Origin: Deinococcus cellulosilyticus NBRC 106333 = KACC 11606
GTDB taxonomy: Bacteria > Deinococcota > Deinococci > Deinococcales > Deinococcaceae
Assembly (NCBI RefSeq): GCF_007990775.1
Contig: NZ_BJXB01000007.1
Span: forward strand, 62,001-126,000
Length of the DNA: 64,000 nucleotides
Direction of reading: 5' to 3'
Part shown: piece by piece, positions 60,016 through 64,000 of the stretch
Position numbering within the stretch: position 1 is the first letter of the stretch
How the letters are laid out: each line of letters opens with the position of its first letter
Translations under genes and position numbers: made by a program
The notes under the pieces: model-generated
The model's input: only the letters and a program-made list of their open reading frames with translations
What the model was told of the DNA's origin: nothing
Database searches by the model: none

Positions 60016-61859
60016 TGCTGCTCGCTGAACTCGTGAAGCTCTCGGAACGCATGGAGCAGGAAAAGGCCACCCTGGAAGATGCCCAGACGGTACCCTCTGG
60101 ATACCAGATGCAGGCCATCAAAGCTTTTATTTCTCTTGATCTGGATGGGAATTTTATTGAAGTGAATTTCACTTCAGGGCAGAAAGGCAAGAAGGATCTG
60201 GGTCAATCATATGCGGTACCACATGTGATGAGGTCTTCCGGGACCAGGGCAAAACTGCTGAGCGACAATGGAGAATATGTCCTCGGGTATCCCAAAAAAG
60301 AGGGAGATCCGAAGGTGGTAGAGCGGCATCAGGCTTTTGTGCAGACCCTGCAGGCCTGCTTTGAGGCCACCCAGAATCCACATGTGGAAGCCATCCTGAA
60401 GTACCTCAGGGCTTTCTCTCTGGAAGACCTGAAACCCCATCTGACAGATGCCTACCTGCCCGACATGAATGTGAGTTTCGAGGTGGGCGGCATCCGGCCC
60501 TTTGAACTGCCTGAAATCCAGCAGTTCTGGAAAACCAGGGTGATGGGTGGAAGCACTGACACTCCAGATGCTCATGATGACCCTTCTGGTCTGCAGTCCC
60601 TGATTTCAGGGAAAACAGGCACCATCATGGAGCGGGAACCCGTCAAGATCAAAGGGATTCCTGATGGACAGACCAGTGGCATGAATTTCATCTCAGCCAA
60701 CGCTGGAGCTTTTGAGTCCTATGGTCTTGAGGCCTCCCAGATTGCTCCTGTGCTGGTGCAGGAAGCCGAACAATACGCCAATGCCCTGAATGCCCTGCTC
60801 AAAGACCCGAACACCTGCCTCAGGCTCGGAGGCATGGTTTACGTGTTCTGGACCAGAGAAGGCACCACACCTCCTGTGGGCCTGATGCTCAGTCAGCCGT
60901 CAGATGCACTGGGAGAGGGTTTTTTTGATGCCTTCCTGACCGAAGATGTGACCTTCAAAGCCACCAGTCGCCCTGAGCAGATTCGGGATGCCCTGAAAGG
61001 CGTGTTCTCAGACGGCCAGAAAAACCTGGATCTGGAAAAGACCGATTTTTTCGCGGTGGGCCTCTCCGCCAGTGGGTCCAGGGTGGTGGTCCGGCACCAC
61101 ATCAAGACCTCGGTGGCTGCATTGCTGGGCACCCTCGGATATTACTACGCTGCCCAGCATGTGGTTTCTGGCTGGTCCGGTCAGGGAGAAATACACGGAA
61201 TTTACAGCCTGATTGCCAGCATGTACCGGGATGCCCGCAAGGAAATGACCCGCTTTGATGCAGACCACCTTTTGGCTTTTGCCTTCAGCAAAGAACCTCT
61301 GCCCTACACCTTCCTGCAAAGGGCCGTACAGCGGAACCGGGCTGAGAAGCGCGTCACCCACCCCAGAGCGGCACTGCTGAAAACCACCTTGATTTCCAGA
61401 GGGAGACTGAACATGGGAGAACTTGAACAGCTGGACACCACTTTCGCAGACCCCGCCTACCACCTTGGGCGACTGCTCGCCGTGCTGGATGACATTCAGG
61501 GGGCCGTCATGCGGGCCAATGCCACCCTGGTGGACCGTTATTACGGCTCCCTCAGCACCACACCTGCCAGCGTGCTCGGCAGGCTCCTGCAAGGCACGCA
61601 GCACCACCTGGCCCGGCTCAGGAAGGACAAACCCGGCGTGTACAACCTCAAACAGCGCCAACTCGAAGAAGTGCTGCAGCACCTGAAACCCGGCACCATT
61701 CCCAGGGTGATGACCCTGGAAGGACAGTCCCTGTTTGGTCTGGGGTATTACCACCAGAAAGCCCAGATCAGTCAGGCCATTCAGGAAAAATCAGCCCAGA
61801 AGAAAGCCCAGAACCCCCAGAATCCCCTCTTCGATGAAAAGGAGTCCAACGATGAGTGA
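60015..61859 (+). CDS. cas8c: Cas8c (Csd1) large Cascade subunit
   Basis: 614 residues, Csd1 family. Large subunit that recognises the PAM and helps open DNA. Typical segments: LSDNGEYVLGYPKKEGDPKVVERHQAFVQ, AFESYGLEASQIAPV, HIKTSVAALLGTL and the C-terminal PASVLGRLLQGTQHHLARL. The ATG at 60015 is preferred over the adjacent GTG because GGAGG lies 6 bp upstream. It overlaps cas7c by 8 bp. Confidence 0.94.
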   Translation: MLLAELVKLSERMEQEKATLEDAQTVPSGYQMQAIKAFISLDLDGNFIEVNFTSGQKGKKDLGQSYAVPHVMRSSGTRAKLLSDNGEYVLGYPKKEGDPKVVERHQAFVQTLQACFEATQNPHVEAILKYLRAFSLEDLKPHLTDAYLPDMNVSFEVGGIRPFELPEIQQFWKTRVMGGSTDTPDAHDDPSGLQSLISGKTGTIMEREPVKIKGIPDGQTSGMNFISANAGAFESYGLEASQIAPVLVQEAEQYANALNALLKDPNTCLRLGGMVYVFWTREGTTPPVGLMLSQPSDALGEGFFDAFLTEDVTFKATSRPEQIRDALKGVFSDGQKNLDLEKTDFFAVGLSASGSRVVVRHHIKTSVAALLGTLGYYYAAQHVVSGWSGQGEIHGIYSLIASMYRDARKEMTRFDADHLLAFAFSKEPLPYTFLQRAVQRNRAEKRVTHPRAALLKTTLISRGRLNMGELEQLDTTFADPAYHLGRLLAVLDDIQGAVMRANATLVDRYYGSLSTTPASVLGRLLQGTQHHLARLRKDKPGVYNLKQRQLEEVLQHLKPGTIPRVMTLEGQSLFGLGYYHQKAQISQAIQEKSAQKKAQNPQNPLFDEKESNDE

Positions 61860-62754
61860 CAGACCCTACACCAACGCTGCTGTTCGCCATGAGTTCGTGC
61901 TGGTTTTCGACGTGCAAAATGGGAACCCCAACGGCGACCCGGACGCCGGGAATCTTCCCCGCATCGATCCAGAGACTGGACGGGGCATTGTCACCGATGT
62001 GGCCCTGAAGCGCAAAGTGCGCAACTACATCGACGCCCTCAAAGGAAACGAGGAGCGCTACAAGATTTACGTGCAGCAAGGGGCCATCCTCAACGAGCGC
62101 AACATGCGGGCCTACAAGGAACTGGGGAAAGATCCCAAAAAGGCCACAGGGAAGGACATCTCAGACACCCGCAGGTGGATGTGTGACAACTTTTATGACA
62201 TTCGCACGTTCGGGGCCGTGATGAGCACCGAAATCAACTGTGGTCAGGTGCGCGGACCCATCCAGCTCACTTTTGCACAATCCGTGGACCCGATTCTGGG
62301 CATGGACATCCCGATCACCCGTGTGGCCCTCACCAACCCTGGCAAGAACACCGAACAGGTGGAAGGGAGTGAAAGTCAGGCCACCCACGGGACCATGGGC
62401 CGCAAAGCTTACGTCCCATATGGACTGTATGTCGCCAAAGGTTTCTTTGTGCCCAGCTTTGCCACAGACACCAAATTCAACGATGAAGACCTTGAAGTGT
62501 TCTGGCAGGCCCTGATCAACATGTGGGACCTGGACCGCAGTGCCTCACGCGGGATGACCAGTTGCAGGGGTCTTTACGTGTTCAGCCATGACAGTGCCCT
62601 CGGGAATGCCCCTGCCCACAAACTGCTGGACCGCATCCAGATCAGGCGGCAAGACGGCACCGAAGCTGCACGCAGTTACAACGACTATCAGGTGGATGTG
62701 CAAGGTGAAGGGCTGCCCAATGGTGTGACCCTGACTGTGCTGACCGAGGGATGA
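61852..62754 (+). CDS. cas7c: Cas7c (Csd2) Cascade backbone
   Basis: 300 residues, RAMP backbone subunit that coats the crRNA spacer. Hallmarks: FVLVFDVQNGNPNGDPDAGNLPRIDPETGRGIVTDVALKRKVRNYI and DIRTFGAVMST. The start at 61852 has AAGGAG upstream and overlaps the end of cas8c. Length normal for Csd2. Confidence 0.96.
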   Translation: MSDRPYTNAAVRHEFVLVFDVQNGNPNGDPDAGNLPRIDPETGRGIVTDVALKRKVRNYIDALKGNEERYKIYVQQGAILNERNMRAYKELGKDPKKATGKDISDTRRWMCDNFYDIRTFGAVMSTEINCGQVRGPIQLTFAQSVDPILGMDIPITRVALTNPGKNTEQVEGSESQATHGTMGRKAYVPYGLYVAKGFFVPSFATDTKFNDEDLEVFWQALINMWDLDRSASRGMTSCRGLYVFSHDSALGNAPAHKLLDRIQIRRQDGTEAARSYNDYQVDVQGEGLPNGVTLTVLTEG

Positions 62755-62758
62755 GGGC

Positions 62759-63349
62759 ATGCAGGTGGTGTCCCTGTCGGCCCTGCAGCATTATCTGTTC
62801 TGCCCCAGGCAGTGCGCCCTGATCCACGTGGAACAGGTGTGGGAAGACAACCTGTACACCGAAAGGGGCAACAGACAGCATCAGAAAGTGGATGTTCCCC
62901 GCAGTGAGAAACGGCCAGGGGTGCGGCAGGAATACGCCATGCCCCTGTGGAGTGAAAGCCTGCAGCTCTCCGGGAAAGGGGACCTGATCGAATTCCTGAA
63001 AGACGGCACCCCTTACCCCGTGGAGCACAAAGTGGGCCGCAAACTCAAGTTGGCTGATCAGATCCAGCTCTGCGCCCAGGCCCTGTGCCTTGAAGACATG
63101 TTCCAGCGCCCTGTTCCCAGCGGGGCGCTTTTCTACCACAGCATCAGGACCAGAAAAGAGGTGGAATTCACCCCGGAACTCCGGCAACTCACCCTGGACA
63201 CCATTGACCAGACCCGCAACCTGCTGGAAAACCTCCTGCTTCCCAGAGCCCAGTACGATGAGCGCTGCACCCACTGCTCTCTGATCGACCTGTGCCTCCC
63301 GGAAGCCCACCAGGTCTTTGAACCGGAGGACCCATGCAAACCCTCCTGA
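62759..63349 (+). CDS. cas4: Cas4 nuclease of spacer acquisition
   Basis: 196 residues, RecB-like with an iron-sulfur cluster. Cysteines Cys15 and Cys19 (FCPRQC) and the C-terminal RCTHCSLIDLC form the cluster site. Nuclease motifs are GKGDLIEF and PVEHKVG. It trims prespacers and helps select PAMs with Cas1-Cas2. It overlaps cas1 by 16 bp. Confidence 0.95.
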   Translation: MQVVSLSALQHYLFCPRQCALIHVEQVWEDNLYTERGNRQHQKVDVPRSEKRPGVRQEYAMPLWSESLQLSGKGDLIEFLKDGTPYPVEHKVGRKLKLADQIQLCAQALCLEDMFQRPVPSGALFYHSIRTRKEVEFTPELRQLTLDTIDQTRNLLENLLLPRAQYDERCTHCSLIDLCLPEAHQVFEPEDPCKPS

Positions 63350-64000
63350 ACACCCTCTACATCCAGACACAAGGCACTTACCTGAATCTGGACCACGAAA
63401 CCATCAAAATCCAGCTGGAAGGACAGACCCGACAGCACGTTCCCCTGCACCACATTTCGGGGGTGTGCGTGTTCGGGAATGTGAGCATCAGCCCGTTTCT
63501 GATTCACAAGTGCGCCAGGGAAGGCAAAACCATCACCTGGCTCACCGAAACCGGGCGTTTTCAGGCCCGCACAGAAGGCCCCATCAGCGGGAATGTGCTG
63601 CTCAGGCAGGCGCAACATCTGGCCCTCAGCAACCCGGAGCAGACCCACCGAATTGCCCTGCAATTCGTGCTCGGGAAACTGCAGAATTCCAGGGCTGTCC
63701 TGCAAAGGCACAAACGCGATTACCCTGACTCGGAACTTGAAGCACCCATTCAGTCCCTCCAGAGCAGCATCCGCAGCCTGCAAAACTGCAGCCATCTGGA
63801 CACCCTGAGGGGCATTGAAGGAAACGCAGGTGCAGACTACTTCTCGGTCTTCCCTGTGCTCATTCGCAACGGGCAATTTCATTTCACAGACCGCAACAAA
63901 CGCCCACCCCGCGACGCCACCAACGCCCTCCTGTCCTTCATTTACGCCCTCCTCACAAGTGACTGCAGCTCAGCCATTCAGGCTGTTGGTATGGACCCCC
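63334..64000 (+). CDS. cas1: Cas1 integrase (partial, runs off right edge)
   Basis: 222 residues visible. The N-terminal beta domain is followed by the start of the helical catalytic domain with RGIEGNAGADYF, carrying the first metal-binding Glu162. The later His and Asp lie beyond the window. Type I-C order predicts cas2 and the CRISPR array just to the right. Confidence 0.94.
   Translation, partial: MQTLLNTLYIQTQGTYLNLDHETIKIQLEGQTRQHVPLHHISGVCVFGNVSISPFLIHKCAREGKTITWLTETGRFQARTEGPISGNVLLRQAQHLALSNPEQTHRIALQFVLGKLQNSRAVLQRHKRDYPDSELEAPIQSLQSSIRSLQNCSHLDTLRGIEGNAGADYFSVFPVLIRNGQFHFTDRNKRPPRDATNALLSFIYALLTSDCSSAIQAVGMDP

Noticed and set aside
1..64000. tRNA, rRNA, insertion sequence or transposase
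   Set aside because: None was recognised on either strand by reading. A dedicated scan could still find a short RNA.

Overview
The window looks like a chromosomal stretch of a Deinococcus-type bacterium (inference). It is fairly GC-rich, with dense operons and strong AGGAGG-type ribosome sites. Its content fits a saprophyte that lives on plant polymers: inositol, pectin and cellulose degradation plus several sugar ABC importers. No rRNA or tRNA gene was seen. No CRISPR array lies inside the window, although a cas operon runs off the right edge.

Layout. 1-3.4 kb: a GH3 beta-glucosidase (cut by the left edge) divergent from a ROK regulator. 3.4-15.6 kb: a complete myo-inositol catabolic operon on the minus strand (ABC importer, iolE, iolD, iolA, iolC, iolJ, iolG, iolB) divergent from a DeoR-family regulator. 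15.8-22.9 kb: accessory genes, including a lower-GC three-gene minus-strand operon. That operon encodes a membrane protein with an Ig-like ectodomain, a fusion of a metallo-beta-lactamase fold with a caspase/gingipain-like protease, and a 96-residue protein. 23-28.7 kb: carboxylesterase, RocB-like peptidase with a LysR regulator, and a MarR regulator divergent from a haloalkane-dehalogenase-like hydrolase. 28.7-34.9 kb: an unusual nitrate reduction operon (cytoplasmic molybdopterin subunit, four-cluster ferredoxin, Tat-type Rieske protein, NarI-like membrane protein, NarK). 35.3-42.9 kb: a multidomain GH9 cellulase convergent with a YtfQRT/YjfF-like sugar importer. 43.3-45.5 kb: a zinc-ribbon protein and a PAS-GAF-PAS-HD-GYP phosphodiesterase. 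45.7-55.4 kb: a pectin/oligogalacturonate operon (LacI regulator, CUT1 importer, an IolB/KduI-family isomerase, KduD, Eda, KdgK, KdgF, oligogalacturonate lyase). 55.7-64 kb: a WYL regulator and a type I-C cas operon (cas3, cas5c, cas8c, cas7c, cas4, cas1, the last cut by the right edge).

How the genes work together. The inositol operon takes myo-inositol from import to dihydroxyacetone phosphate and acetyl-CoA with every step present. The pectin operon takes imported oligogalacturonides to pyruvate and glyceraldehyde 3-phosphate. The cellulase, beta-glucosidase and the second importer fit attack on other wall polysaccharides.

Two places deserve most attention. First, in the 196-bp gap between cas3 and cas5c, the minus strand carries what looks like a solitary crRNA gene: its own -10, a degenerate I-C repeat with a hairpin and an 11-nt handle, a 32-nt spacer and a terminal hairpin. 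This resembles CRISPR-repeat-like regulators or antitoxins. Second, the metallo-beta-lactamase/caspase operon at 16.7-21.2 kb has the look of a membrane-linked conflict or signalling system that I cannot assign to a named family.
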